Source: CAISCU01 sp051861545 (lineage in GTDB: Bacteria; Bacteroidota; Bacteroidia; UKL13-3). Taken from it: a stretch of 64,000 nucleotides of DNA. Of this stretch, positions 15,818-25,536 are shown piece by piece. Where the stretch lies: assembly GCA_051861545.1 (NCBI GenBank), contig JBIMKP010000001.1:1-64000 (forward strand), given 5' to 3'. The translations under genes and the position numbers were made by a program. The first letter of the stretch is position 1; each line of letters opens with the position of its first letter. Under the pieces are notes generated by a model. It worked only from the letters and a program-made list of their open reading frames with translations, made no database searches and was not told where the DNA came from.

Positions 15818-18800
15818 ATGAAAAACAACATTTTTCTCATAATCTTCCTGTTTATTTCAGGTAGTTTAATGGCTCAACGACCAACAAGTTTTACTGTAAA
15901 TCCATCAGTATTTGGAGATGAATTTGAGAAATATATTTCAAGTTCACCTAAAAAAGAAGTGAAGGATTTAGCAGAAGAATTTGCAGGATATTATGCTCAA
16001 GGAAAATATACACTTGCTCAAAAAAACCAATTAATAAAAGTATGTAATGAAATGTTACAAACTGGTTCACAAATAAGCCCTGAATTTGAGAACTATTTGT
16101 ATTCCATTAATGCATTAACAAAAGATAATATGTTAGGGAAGTTTGATAGCTACCATAAATCACTATCTGTTGTTATGAGAAAATCAAAAGAAGATTTTCA
16201 AAAATATTTATTGGTATCTAAGAATATTCTAGTAGAAAAAAAACTTGTAAACCTTGGTTATACTTGGCTAGTAAGTAATTCAGATATTGAATTTAACACA
16301 GAAGCAGAATCAAATTTTATATTTAAAAAAGTAGATATAATTTGTATAACACCAGGTGATACTTTTGAACTGTACAATACTTCAGGTAAATTTATAACAA
16401 GTAAAAATATTTGGTTAGGCAAGGGTGGAAAAGTTGATTGGAGTAGAGTTGGCTTAGATTCAACTCGCGTATTTGCACTTATTAAAAACTATAAAATTGA
16501 ATTAAGTGATGGAATACTAGAGGCAGATTCTAGTATGTTTTATAACAAAGATTTGCAAGCAAAACCAATGTTAGGTAAGGTTATCGACAAACCTATGGGA
16601 AAATCGCAAGGTGACAAATCAATTTACCCTCAATTTGAAGGATACTTTGCAGAATTTACTGGTGTAACATACGGCAAAGCAAAGTTTAAAGGAGGATTTG
16701 GAATGAGAGGCGCTTTGGTTATTGGAAAAGGAAACTCGAATAGAAAAGCCGAACTTTGGTTTAGCTTTAAAAACAAGCCCTTTTTAAGAATTCAATCACC
16801 AGAATTTTATGTTCGAGAAAATAAAATCTCAGTTGAAAAAGCAGAGGTTACAATCTTTTTAGATAAGGACTCAATTTATCACCCACAACTTGCATTTAGC
16901 TATTTAATTAATCAGGATAAAATTAGTTTATATAGAGACAATAAAATGGGGATTTCATCAGCACCATTTGTTGACTATTTCCATAATCTAGAATTTTATG
17001 TTGATGAAATTAAATGGGATTTAAATAGTCCGAAAATTGAAATAGATAACTTAGCTGGTGATGCACCTGTAAAATTTGAATCAATTAACTACTTTAGAGA
17101 TGTTAACTATGAGCGAATTGGTGGTGTGCTTAGCTATAATCCATTACAAAGAATTAAACAATTTTGTGAAGATTATAAAACCAACAGCTTTAATGTTGAA
17201 TTTTATGCTACAAAATTTAAAAGCAATATCAGTGAAATCAGAATTCAAATGATTGAGTTAAATGATAAAGGTTTTGTGAATTTTGATGGCCCCAAAAACA
17301 TGGTTTATGTCAAAAGAAAATTAATTGATTATGTAAATGCACATAATGGAAAAACAGATTATGATGCTATATCATTTAACTCAACCATAAGTGCTGTTTC
17401 TAATGCCCATATTAGTTTAATTAATAATGATTTGGTAGTACAAGGGGTTCCGAAGTTTTTCTTTAGCGATTCTCAAAACGTTTATGTAATTCCAAGAGAC
17501 CAAGTTTTAACAGTAAAGAAAAACAGAACCATGGATTTTAGTGGTAAGCTAAGAGCTGGTATGGCTGATTTTTATGGAAATAATTTTGCCTTTGATTATA
17601 ACAGTTTTAAAATTCGCTTGAATAATGTTGACTCACTAAAATTTCTTTACCCAGATGATTCAGCGGGAAGATATTTACACATGAAAAGTGTAATTCAAAA
17701 CATTTACGGTACCTTAGAAATTGATTATCCATACAACAAATCAGGAAGAAGGCACATACCTAAATATCCAATATTTACATCAGAAGTTGGTTCAAAAGTA
17801 TTTTATGATTACCCAAGTACTCAAAATGGTAATTATGATAGAACTAGATTTTACTTTGATGTTGATCCATTTTCTTTAGATAGTTTAAGTGATTTAAATT
17901 TATTGACTCTAGCATTAAAAGGGAATTTTGTTTCAGGAGGAATATTACCAGAGATGAGGCAAGAAATTTATATGCAACCAGATAAATCACTAGGGTTTTA
18001 TATACCATTCGATTCTAGCTATAAGTTTAATTTATACGGAGGAAAAGGTACTGCAACACAAGATTTAAGATTAAGTAATGATGGCTTGATTGGCTCTGGA
18101 ACTTTATCTTATTTGGCATCTAAAACATACTCAAATCGATTTATTTATTTGCTCGATTCAATGAATTCTAACTCTTATTTATTTGAGAATGATAGAACAT
18201 CATTATTCCCAACTATTATTAAATCTCCAAATGTATATAACCATTGGCTACCTTATCAAGACACCATGTTTATTAGTAACAAAGGTGAGCCTATGAAAAT
18301 AGCCTATGATGGAGCTAAACTTTATGGAACAATTATTCTTACTCCAAAAGCGATGAATGCAGTTGGACGAATGGATATTGAAGGAGGAGAATTACAAGCA
18401 AGTTTATTCCAGTTAAAACCTGTTGAAGTATTATCAGAGGATGCAGTATTTAGACAAAAAAATCCTAAAGACACTTCACAAGTATCATTTGAAACGGGAA
18501 AGGTAAAAGCTTATGTGAATCTGGAACAAAAATTTGCTGAGTTTACCTACAAGAACTTCCCAGGTATAAACAACACATTTGTTCTAAATAATTATGCAGG
18601 TGCATTCGAAAAACTAAAATGGGATATGATTCCTAAAACTTTGGAATTTAATGGACCAGTAAATGCAAATAAAGCAGATGCCGCAAGTTATTTATTATCA
18701 AAACGACCAGGTCAGGATTCATTACAATTTGCAGCAGGAAGTGTATTCTTAACCCTAGGTGATTACGTAATGCAATGCAAAAAGATACCACATATTTTAA

Positions 18801-20194
18801 TTGCAGACTCAAAGGTTTTACCAGATAGTGGCAAAGCGGTTATTAGACAAAATGCAGAAATGGATTTGCTACTAAATGCGAAAATTATTGCTGATACATT
18901 AAATAAATTCCACAAAATTGATAAAGTAAATATCAAAATAAATGGAAGAACTGATTGTAATGGTTCTGGTACTTATTCTTATTTCGACAAGAATAAAAAG
19001 GAACAGAAATTCTATTTAGATCAAATTTATGTTGTAGAGAAGAAGTTTTTAGAAGGAAAAACTTTAATTCCTGACACCAATAATTTTATGGTAGGACCAA
19101 AAATTGGATTCCGTGGAAATACCATTTTACATAGTTTTAACAAGAATTTGGAATACAATGGATTCTTTAAAGCGAACCACAAACTACCTTTACCAAAAAC
19201 AGATTGGTTTAGGTCGGCAGCTACTATAAATCCAGATTCGATTTACATTCCTTTAACACCTCCAATAACTAATTTAAACAGACAAACATTAAATAATGGA
19301 TTTTATGTTTCGAATGATTCTACACACATTTATGCAAGTTTATTTTCAAGAAAAAGGAATACCAGTGATCAAGAATTGTTAAAATGTGAAGGCACATTTA
19401 CTTACAATGAAAAATTTGACGAATTCAGAGTTGGAGACATGAACAAAATATATGGTTTAGGAAGAAGAGGAAACTTTTTAGCCATGAGTGAGCAAAAGAA
19501 AATTATTTATGGAGAAGGCCGATTTAACTTTGGACTAGAAACACCTGGGTACACAGTGAAAGCTGGTGGTTATGGAAGTGTGAATTTGGGGGATACAACA
19601 TTCAGCATGAAATTAAGTATGAGTATTGATATGATTCTACCAAATCAAGCAATTAAAATGATGTATGATTCATTAAATGAACAATCGGCTGCTGCATCAA
19701 GTAATTTCTTTGATGAAAAATTCTTGAAGTATAGTATTCCAAATATGGTTGAAGAAAAAACTTATAACAAACTAAATGAAAATTTAGAAGATGAGTTATC
19801 GAGTAAAACCTTAGAAGAATTACAAAAAACATTCTTTATCACCGATTTACAAATGAATTGGGACCAATCTAAACGAGCATTTACCAATACTACAGGAGAT
19901 TTTGGACTAAAAAGTATCGATAAATATTTGGTAGAAAGAAGACTAACAGGCAAAATCGAAATTGTTAAAAAACGTGGCGGCGATGAGATGACAATTTATT
20001 TACAACAACCTCAAGGAAGCTGGTACTTTTTTAGGTATCAAAAAGGAATAATGGCAATTTTGAGTTCTGATATCTTGTTTAATGAAGTGATAAAAACTAA
20101 TATTGATAAAGTTTCGAAAGAAAAAGAAGGCTACCAAATAAGGCAAGCCAATATTTCTGATAGAAATAAATTTGTACGCTCATTAAAGAAATAA
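15818..20194 (+). CDS. Very large exported protein of unknown function
   Basis: 1458 residues from the ATG at 15818 (MKNNIFLIIFLFISGSLMAQ is a good signal peptide); a TTG nine codons upstream is unlikely because it overlaps a terminator-like T-tract. I do not recognise the family. After the signal the sequence is soluble-looking, with an alpha-helical start (about 25-130), then a long region of alternating polar and hydrophobic stretches typical of beta-rich repeats (about 150-1330), and a mixed tail (FITDLQMNWDQSKRAF, TGKIEIVKKRGGDEMTIYLQ). There is no T9SS sorting domain, lipobox or clear membrane anchor, so a periplasmic or outer-membrane-associated location is inferred. Its stop overlaps the plsY start (TAATG), which ties it to a lipid-synthesis gene. 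A structural or transport role in the envelope is a guess from context. Confidence 0.8.
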   Translation: MKNNIFLIIFLFISGSLMAQRPTSFTVNPSVFGDEFEKYISSSPKKEVKDLAEEFAGYYAQGKYTLAQKNQLIKVCNEMLQTGSQISPEFENYLYSINALTKDNMLGKFDSYHKSLSVVMRKSKEDFQKYLLVSKNILVEKKLVNLGYTWLVSNSDIEFNTEAESNFIFKKVDIICITPGDTFELYNTSGKFITSKNIWLGKGGKVDWSRVGLDSTRVFALIKNYKIELSDGILEADSSMFYNKDLQAKPMLGKVIDKPMGKSQGDKSIYPQFEGYFAEFTGVTYGKAKFKGGFGMRGALVIGKGNSNRKAELWFSFKNKPFLRIQSPEFYVRENKISVEKAEVTIFLDKDSIYHPQLAFSYLINQDKISLYRDNKMGISSAPFVDYFHNLEFYVDEIKWDLNSPKIEIDNLAGDAPVKFESINYFRDVNYERIGGVLSYNPLQRIKQFCEDYKTNSFNVEFYATKFKSNISEIRIQMIELNDKGFVNFDGPKNMVYVKRKLIDYVNAHNGKTDYDAISFNSTISAVSNAHISLINNDLVVQGVPKFFFSDSQNVYVIPRDQVLTVKKNRTMDFSGKLRAGMADFYGNNFAFDYNSFKIRLNNVDSLKFLYPDDSAGRYLHMKSVIQNIYGTLEIDYPYNKSGRRHIPKYPIFTSEVGSKVFYDYPSTQNGNYDRTRFYFDVDPFSLDSLSDLNLLTLALKGNFVSGGILPEMRQEIYMQPDKSLGFYIPFDSSYKFNLYGGKGTATQDLRLSNDGLIGSGTLSYLASKTYSNRFIYLLDSMNSNSYLFENDRTSLFPTIIKSPNVYNHWLPYQDTMFISNKGEPMKIAYDGAKLYGTIILTPKAMNAVGRMDIEGGELQASLFQLKPVEVLSEDAVFRQKNPKDTSQVSFETGKVKAYVNLEQKFAEFTYKNFPGINNTFVLNNYAGAFEKLKWDMIPKTLEFNGPVNANKADAASYLLSKRPGQDSLQFAAGSVFLTLGDYVMQCKKIPHILIADSKVLPDSGKAVIRQNAEMDLLLNAKIIADTLNKFHKIDKVNIKINGRTDCNGSGTYSYFDKNKKEQKFYLDQIYVVEKKFLEGKTLIPDTNNFMVGPKIGFRGNTILHSFNKNLEYNGFFKANHKLPLPKTDWFRSAATINPDSIYIPLTPPITNLNRQTLNNGFYVSNDSTHIYASLFSRKRNTSDQELLKCEGTFTYNEKFDEFRVGDMNKIYGLGRRGNFLAMSEQKKIIYGEGRFNFGLETPGYTVKAGGYGSVNLGDTTFSMKLSMSIDMILPNQAIKMMYDSLNEQSAAASSNFFDEKFLKYSIPNMVEEKTYNKLNENLEDELSSKTLEELQKTFFITDLQMNWDQSKRAFTNTTGDFGLKSIDKYLVERRLTGKIEIVKKRGGDEMTIYLQQPQGSWYFFRYQKGIMAILSSDILFNEVIKTNIDKVSKEKEGYQIRQANISDRNKFVRSLKK

Positions 20195-20847
20195 TGGATA
20201 TTTTATTTTTAGTAATTGGCTCGCTTGGAGCATATTTATTAGGTTCAATTCCATCTGCTGTTTGGATTGGCACAACATTTTATGGCATTGATGTTAGAGA
20301 ACATGGAAGTGGAAATGCTGGTGCAACAAATACACTAAGGGTTTTGGGTAAAAAAGCAGGATTCATTGTATTATTTGTTGATTGCCTCAAAGGATTAGCA
20401 GCGGGAAGTATTGCCTTGATGCAAAACAAGATATCGGCTGGTTCTCCAGATTTTCACAATATGCAAATGATATTGGGAGGTTTTGCAGTTCTTGGGCATA
20501 TTTATCCAATTTTTGCAGGATTTAAAGGCGGAAAAGGAATTGCAACACTATTGGGCTTGGTAATAGCAATTAGCTGGCCTATTTCTTTAATGTGCGCAAT
20601 AACTTTTGTTTTTATTGTTTGGGTAACTCGATATATTTCTGTAGGCTCTATGTTGGCTTGCGGCTTAAGCCCATTATATGTTTGGGTTTATTACGGCAAT
20701 GAACAGGTTTTTATTTATTTTTGCGTTGTGATTGCATTAATGGTGATATATACACACCGAGCAAACATTAAAAGACTTAGAGAAGGAAATGAGAATAGGT
20801 TTTCTTTCTCCCAAAAAAAGAAAATAGAAAATGAAGAATTGGTTTAA
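20194..20847 (+). CDS. plsY: Glycerol-3-phosphate acyltransferase
   Basis: 217 residues. PlsY transfers an acyl group from acyl-phosphate to glycerol 3-phosphate, the first step of membrane phospholipid synthesis, in the inner membrane. Diagnostic motifs: LGSIPSAVWIGTTFYGIDVREHGSGNAGATN (motif 1, about 14-50), LGHIYPIFAGFKGGKGIAT (motif 2, about 95-118) and a conserved third motif near THRANIKRLREGNE. Five membrane segments are visible. Start and upstream stop share one base; the 3' end overlaps clpS by 17 bp, so coupled translation is likely. Confidence 0.95.
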   Translation: MDILFLVIGSLGAYLLGSIPSAVWIGTTFYGIDVREHGSGNAGATNTLRVLGKKAGFIVLFVDCLKGLAAGSIALMQNKISAGSPDFHNMQMILGGFAVLGHIYPIFAGFKGGKGIATLLGLVIAISWPISLMCAITFVFIVWVTRYISVGSMLACGLSPLYVWVYYGNEQVFIYFCVVIALMVIYTHRANIKRLREGNENRFSFSQKKKIENEELV

Positions 20848-21145
20848 AACCTATGAAAATAATTTTGGTGGTAATCCTAAAGAGAAAGAACAAGGTGATG
20901 TTTTAATTCTTGAGGATGAAGCTGAAGAATCAAAAGTGGTTTTGTATAATGATGATGTAAACTCTTTTGACTGGGTAATAGAATGTCTTGTTGAAATATG
21001 TGAACATGATTATTTACAAGCCGAACAATGTGCACTATTGGTACATTTAAAAGGTAAAGCAATTGTAAAAAGTGGTTCTCAAGAAAAAATGAAAAGTATT
21101 TGTCAAGCTTTGTGCGACAGAGATTTATCAGCAATTATCGAATAA
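20831..21145 (+). CDS. clpS: ATP-dependent Clp protease adaptor ClpS
   Basis: 104 residues. ClpS hands N-degron substrates to ClpAP-type proteases. The core VVLYNDDVNSFDWVIECLVEICEHDYLQAEQCALLVHLKGKA (about 36-77) has the N-end-rule pocket residues of the family (NDD, with H in VHLKGKA), followed by the CDRDLSAIIE end. An N-terminal extension of about 30 charged residues precedes the core. The gene overlaps plsY by 17 bp, and the CoA-transferase gene begins 1 bp after it. Confidence 0.93.
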   Translation: MKNWFKTYENNFGGNPKEKEQGDVLILEDEAEESKVVLYNDDVNSFDWVIECLVEICEHDYLQAEQCALLVHLKGKAIVKSGSQEKMKSICQALCDRDLSAIIE

Positions 21146-21146
21146 A

Positions 21147-21848
21147 ATGTTAAAAAAAGTAGTTAATAATGCAGAAGAAGCCATCTCTGGAATAAAAGAT
21201 GGTGCTACCATAATGTTAGGAGGATTTGGACTTTGTGGAATCCCTGAAAATTGTATTGATGCCTTAGTAAAATCAGGAATCAAGAATCTAACTTGCATTT
21301 CAAACAACGCCGGTGTTGATGATTTTGGAATTGGATTACTTTTGAAAACACGTCAGGTAAAAAAAATGATTTCATCTTATGTAGGTGAAAATGCTGAATT
21401 CGAAAGACAATTGTTAAGTGGAGAACTGGAAGTAGAATTGATACCTCAAGGTACACTTGCTACCCGTTGCATGGCTACAGGTTATGGAATGCCGGCTGTA
21501 TTTACTCCTGCTGGTGTTGGTACTGAAGTTGCTGAGGGGAAAGAAATAAGAACATTTAATGGCAAAGAATATCTTTTAGAGAAAGCCTTTGATTCAGATT
21601 TTGCAATAGTAAAAGCTTGGAAAGGTGACAAACATGGTAATTTAATCTTTAAAGCAACTTCTAGAAATTTCAATCCACTGATGGCGATGGCTGGAAAAAT
21701 AACCATTGCAGAAGTTGAAGAATTGGTTGAACCAGGAGAATTAGACCCAGATATGATTCATACACCAGGAATTTATGTCAATAGAATTTTTCAAGGTACA
21801 AACTATGAAAAAAGAATTGAACAAGTAACTACAAGAAAACGCAGTTAG
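21147..21848 (+). CDS. scoA: 3-oxoacid CoA-transferase, subunit A
   Basis: 233 residues, the normal size of the A subunit. GATIMLGGFGLCGIPENCIDAL (about 19) and NNAGVDDFGIGLLL (about 52) are signature stretches of SCOT/AtoD-type subunit A. The enzyme moves CoA from succinyl-CoA to acetoacetate or a similar acid and needs a B subunit carrying the catalytic glutamate. No B subunit lies next to it: the gene is followed by a strong terminator and a convergent efflux operon. It is probably translated from the plsY-clpS transcript. The B subunit should be elsewhere in the genome. Confidence 0.9.
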   Translation: MLKKVVNNAEEAISGIKDGATIMLGGFGLCGIPENCIDALVKSGIKNLTCISNNAGVDDFGIGLLLKTRQVKKMISSYVGENAEFERQLLSGELEVELIPQGTLATRCMATGYGMPAVFTPAGVGTEVAEGKEIRTFNGKEYLLEKAFDSDFAIVKAWKGDKHGNLIFKATSRNFNPLMAMAGKITIAEVEELVEPGELDPDMIHTPGIYVNRIFQGTNYEKRIEQVTTRKRS

Positions 21849-21852
21849 AAAC

Positions 21853-21897
21853 AAAAAAAAAGTAGCTTAAATGAAGTTCATTAAGCTACTTTTTTTT
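21853..21897. terminator. Bidirectional terminator between scoA and the efflux operon
   Basis: AGTAGCTTAA (21861-21870) pairs with TTAAGCTACT (21881-21890), and the loop can pair further (TGAA with TTCA). Eight A on the left and seven T on the right make it functional in both directions. Confidence 0.9.
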
Positions 21898-21917
21898 GCA
21901 ATTATATTACAAACAAG

Positions 21918-23024
21918 CTAAGGCGTTTGTGTATTCGGATTATTCGAATTTGGGTCTTTAATCTTCATTCCAGGTTTTAATCCATCAATAATTTCGATAT
22001 TAATTCCATCACTTAAACCTCTTTTCACTTCAATCTTTTCAAATACCTGATTTGATTTTTCAATTTCCACAAAAGTTTTTTCGTTTTCAAAAATCAAAAC
22101 ACTTTCTGGTATTGCAAAAACGCTGTCTCTCCTATCTAAAACAATATCGGCATTGGCACTATAACCAGCTCTTAAAAATGAGCTATTCTTAAGTTCTACC
22201 TTTGCTTTTATTTGAAATTGTATTGCTCCGTTTTCTTTTACGCCTTTTGGAGCAATGTATTCTAACCAAGCTTTAAATTTATCAGAATCAATAGCACCCA
22301 CAGTAAGAATAAGTTCCATTCCAGGTTTAATTTTTCCAACTTCACTTTCATCAACCTTTCCTTCAAAAATCATTTCACCCATATCAGCAACTGTTGCAAT
22401 AGTTGTTCCCTCATTAAATGTATTACTTTCAATAACACTACTACCCTCTTTTAAAGGAACATCTAATACCATACCTTCTATTGTACTTCTTACAATAGTG
22501 TTTGTTGATTTACCAGATGATTTACTTACACCTTCACGAATCAATTGAATATTATTCTCGGCAGCATCTAGTTCTTCTTTTGAATTATTAAAAGCCAATC
22601 TTACAGTTTGAAAATCTGCTAATGCAATAAGTTTATCTTCAAAAAGCCTTTGAGTTCTTTCGAATTCAATTTTTGCATTTTCATAAGCCAATTTAGCACG
22701 ATTAACACGAGATTCAGCATTAGCCAAATTAATCATATTTGGTATAATTCTAATTTGTGCAATCATATCGCCTTTTCGAACTTTCTGGCCAGCTACAACA
22801 TAAATTTTTTCAATAATTCCCGAAACTTGTGGTTTAATATTTACCTCTCTTCTAGGTACAACAGAACCAGTAGCAACTGTTTTTTTGATGATACTTGTTT
22901 TAAGCATTTCAATAGTTTTATAAACTACTGGCTTCTGCTCAGATTTCTGATAAAGGAACCAAATTGTATAAATAAACAAACCCACGAGAGCTAGTCCTAA
23001 TACCCATTTCATTATTTTTTTCAT
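21918..23024 (-). CDS. HlyD/MacA-like periplasmic adaptor subunit
   Basis: 368 residues. One N-terminal membrane anchor (about 5-25), a barrel-sandwich domain (VNIKPQVSGIIEKIYVVAGQKVRKGD at about 62), a helical hairpin (about 95-150), and a beta-barrel and membrane-proximal end. This is the MacA-type adaptor that links an ABC exporter to a TolC-like channel. It is the last gene of the operon that begins at 28131 and follows the second FtsX-like permease by 15 bp. No outer-membrane channel gene is in this operon; the TolC at 49631 belongs to a different pump. Confidence 0.88.
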   Translation of the reverse strand: MKKIMKWVLGLALVGLFIYTIWFLYQKSEQKPVVYKTIEMLKTSIIKKTVATGSVVPRREVNIKPQVSGIIEKIYVVAGQKVRKGDMIAQIRIIPNMINLANAESRVNRAKLAYENAKIEFERTQRLFEDKLIALADFQTVRLAFNNSKEELDAAENNIQLIREGVSKSSGKSTNTIVRSTIEGMVLDVPLKEGSSVIESNTFNEGTTIATVADMGEMIFEGKVDESEVGKIKPGMELILTVGAIDSDKFKAWLEYIAPKGVKENGAIQFQIKAKVELKNSSFLRAGYSANADIVLDRRDSVFAIPESVLIFENEKTFVEIEKSNQVFEKIEVKRGLSDGINIEIIDGLKPGMKIKDPNSNNPNTQTP

Positions 23025-23039
23025 ATCTTATATTTTCTA

Positions 23040-24299
23040 TTATTCATTTCTAAGTGCTTCAACAGGACTAATAGAAACAGCCTTTCTTGCTGGAATTATT
23101 CCAGCTAAGGCACCACAAACTATTAGAATTGTTAAAGCTTTTAAAGCCACGGCAATTTCAACACCTGGTTGATGAAACATACCAGTATCTTGTCCTTGAA
23201 TGGCAACATTCACTGCTTCCATTAAAAAAATACCTGAAACCAAACCCAAATAACCTGCTAAAGTTGTTATTAAAATAGATTCAGCAATAACCTGACTTAT
23301 GATACTATAAGGAGAAGCTCCAATTGCCCTTCTGATTCCAATTTCTTTGGTTCTTTCATTTACGATAATTAGCATAATATTACTAACACCAATAACACCT
23401 GCTAATAAGGTTCCTATTCCAACAACCCAAACCAATAAACTAATTCCTTTAAAAAGACCCAGAATTTTTTTGAATTCAACTTCACTGTTCCAACTGCCAA
23501 TTGCATAAGGATCATCAGGTGAAATTTTATGACGTGCAGCTAATAACTTTTTAACTTTGGTTTCAACTAAACTAGCATCGTACTGAGGTTTAGCTGTAAT
23601 GCTGAACCAACCAATTTTTCCACCCCAATTGAATGCCTGTTGAAATGTAGAAAATGGAACATAAACTGTTTGAGTTTTTTCTTCGGCTTCACCTCCACCG
23701 CTTTCAACAATTGTAGTTCCAATGATACGAAAATAGGTACCATTAACTTGAATATATTGACCTAAAGGATTCTCATCTTTTTCAAATAGAACCTCTTTAA
23801 CTCTGCTTCCAATCACACAAACTTTTCTTTTTTCTAAAATATCTAAATCGTTTATATATCTACCTTCAAAAATTTTAAATGTTTGAATGAATTTATTTTC
23901 AGGAAAATCACCTCTTACAGCAAAAGGACCTGTTTTTATTCCACGACTAACATTATTATCACCTCTATAACCACCAAGCTGGCACGAAGGAGCTAAATAT
24001 TCAATTTCAGGTATATTATCACGGATGGCTTGCACGTCTTCTACTTGAAAGTTATAAGTTCGACCACGAGGTAATCCTTGGTATGCAATTGTGGTTGATT
24101 GGGTCCACATGTAAATTGCATTGGTAGCAGAGCCGCCAAATGATTTGGTAACACCATTTTCTAGTCCTTTACCAGAACCTAGCATAATCATTAACATAAA
24201 AATACCCCAAAACACACCAAAAGCAGTTAGTCCTGTTCTGAGTTTATTTTTACTCAGAGTTTGGTAAATTTCGTTAAATCTATCGCTATCTATAAACAT
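23040..24299 (-). CDS. MacB-like ABC transporter permease (FtsX family), second paralogue
   Basis: 419 residues. FtsX/MacB layout: one N-terminal membrane segment (TAFGVFWGIFMLMIMLGSG), a large periplasmic MacB_PCD domain (about 50-270), then three C-terminal segments, with the cytoplasmic VNERTKEIGIRRAIGASP coupling motif near 315. It lacks its own ATPase domain and relies on the protein at 25537. It probably forms a heterodimer with the paralogue at 24302, whose coupling motif is almost the same (VKERTKEIGVRKALGASP). Gaps in the operon are 2-15 bp. Confidence 0.9.
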   Translation of the reverse strand: MFIDSDRFNEIYQTLSKNKLRTGLTAFGVFWGIFMLMIMLGSGKGLENGVTKSFGGSATNAIYMWTQSTTIAYQGLPRGRTYNFQVEDVQAIRDNIPEIEYLAPSCQLGGYRGDNNVSRGIKTGPFAVRGDFPENKFIQTFKIFEGRYINDLDILEKRKVCVIGSRVKEVLFEKDENPLGQYIQVNGTYFRIIGTTIVESGGGEAEEKTQTVYVPFSTFQQAFNWGGKIGWFSITAKPQYDASLVETKVKKLLAARHKISPDDPYAIGSWNSEVEFKKILGLFKGISLLVWVVGIGTLLAGVIGVSNIMLIIVNERTKEIGIRRAIGASPYSIISQVIAESILITTLAGYLGLVSGIFLMEAVNVAIQGQDTGMFHQPGVEIAVALKALTILIVCGALAGIIPARKAVSISPVEALRNE

Positions 24300-24301
24300 G
24301 T

Positions 24302-25534
24302 TTATTCGTCTCTTAAAGCTTGAATTGGATGAATGCTAGCGGCTCTCCTAGCAGGAAAATAACCAGCAAGAAGTCCGGCGATTACTAACATCAACATTGC
24401 CAATAAAGCTACTTTTAAATCAACCTCAGGATTTCTAAAAAAATCGGAACCAGGGACATTTGTTTTAAAAAGTTCCAATAAAAAAATGCCAGCAATTAAA
24501 CCAATATATCCAAATAGGGAAGTAATAAAAACAGCCTCTTGCATAACTAAGAAAATAATACTTGCAGGACTTGCACCTAAAGCTTTTCTAACTCCAATTT
24601 CCTTAGTTCTTTCCTTAACCACAATCATCATAATATTACTTACACCAACAATACCGGCAATTAAGGTACCAATGCCAATCAACCAAATAAATAAATTAAT
24701 TCCAGTAATTAAACCCATAATTTTCTTAAATTCAGTAAGGTTGTTCCAAACAAATACTGCCTTTTTATCATTAGGATCAAAATGATGTCTTCTAGCTAAC
24801 ATTGCTCTTAATTCATCAGTAAAAGCCTCACTTTTATCCATATCGTTCTCGTTAATTGTCATAACAATTTGGTCGATATGATTTGTACCTGTAAAAGCTT
24901 TTTGAGTTGTAGTTACAGGTACATATGCTCTTCTATTGTCTTCTTCATTACCATCATCGGTAAAAACACCAACAACTTGAAACAAGATGCCATTAATGTT
25001 AATTTCTTTTCCCAATGGCTCTTCACCCTTAAGCAAATCATCGGCAACTTTTTTTCCAATACAGGCTACCTTTCTGCAATCCTTTAAATCTAAATCATTA
25101 ATAAATCTGCCTTGTATAACAACAATTTTTTCAGGATAAATCATTCCGGGATGAACTCCCTTCATATTAAAACTTCCGTACCTGTTTTTAAAGCTAAATA
25201 GTTTCACATCCCACATGTGCATTCTAGCACTGGCATGTTCCATATTTTTGTAATTCCTATTTACAAAATCAAAATCTTCATTGGTAAATCTGATATCTCT
25301 ACCTGGCTGATAACCCTCATAAGCAACTGATGTTTTCCCAGCATTTAACCAAATACTATTAACGGCATCTCGATTAAATTGATGTCTAACTCCATTTCCT
25401 AAACCATTACCAGCACCGAGTAAAACAATCAGCATAAAGATTCCCCACGCAACACTAAAACCTGTTAAAAAGGTTCTTAGTTTATTACGAGAAAGATTCG
25501 CAAATATTTCCTGCCATTTATCTAAATCAAACAT
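24302..25534 (-). CDS. MacB-like ABC transporter permease (FtsX family), first paralogue
   Basis: 410 residues with the same four-segment FtsX design: FSVAWGIFMLIVLLGAGNG at about 28, the periplasmic domain to about 265, then three segments and the ARRAASIHPIQALRDE ending that matches its neighbour (ARKAVSISPVEALRNE). It moves a substrate from the inner-membrane outer leaflet or periplasm towards an adaptor rather than through the membrane, as proposed for MacB-type systems. The gene is 2 bp from each neighbour. Confidence 0.9.
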   Translation of the reverse strand: MFDLDKWQEIFANLSRNKLRTFLTGFSVAWGIFMLIVLLGAGNGLGNGVRHQFNRDAVNSIWLNAGKTSVAYEGYQPGRDIRFTNEDFDFVNRNYKNMEHASARMHMWDVKLFSFKNRYGSFNMKGVHPGMIYPEKIVVIQGRFINDLDLKDCRKVACIGKKVADDLLKGEEPLGKEININGILFQVVGVFTDDGNEEDNRRAYVPVTTTQKAFTGTNHIDQIVMTINENDMDKSEAFTDELRAMLARRHHFDPNDKKAVFVWNNLTEFKKIMGLITGINLFIWLIGIGTLIAGIVGVSNIMMIVVKERTKEIGVRKALGASPASIIFLVMQEAVFITSLFGYIGLIAGIFLLELFKTNVPGSDFFRNPEVDLKVALLAMLMLVIAGLLAGYFPARRAASIHPIQALRDE

Positions 25535-25536
25535 GC

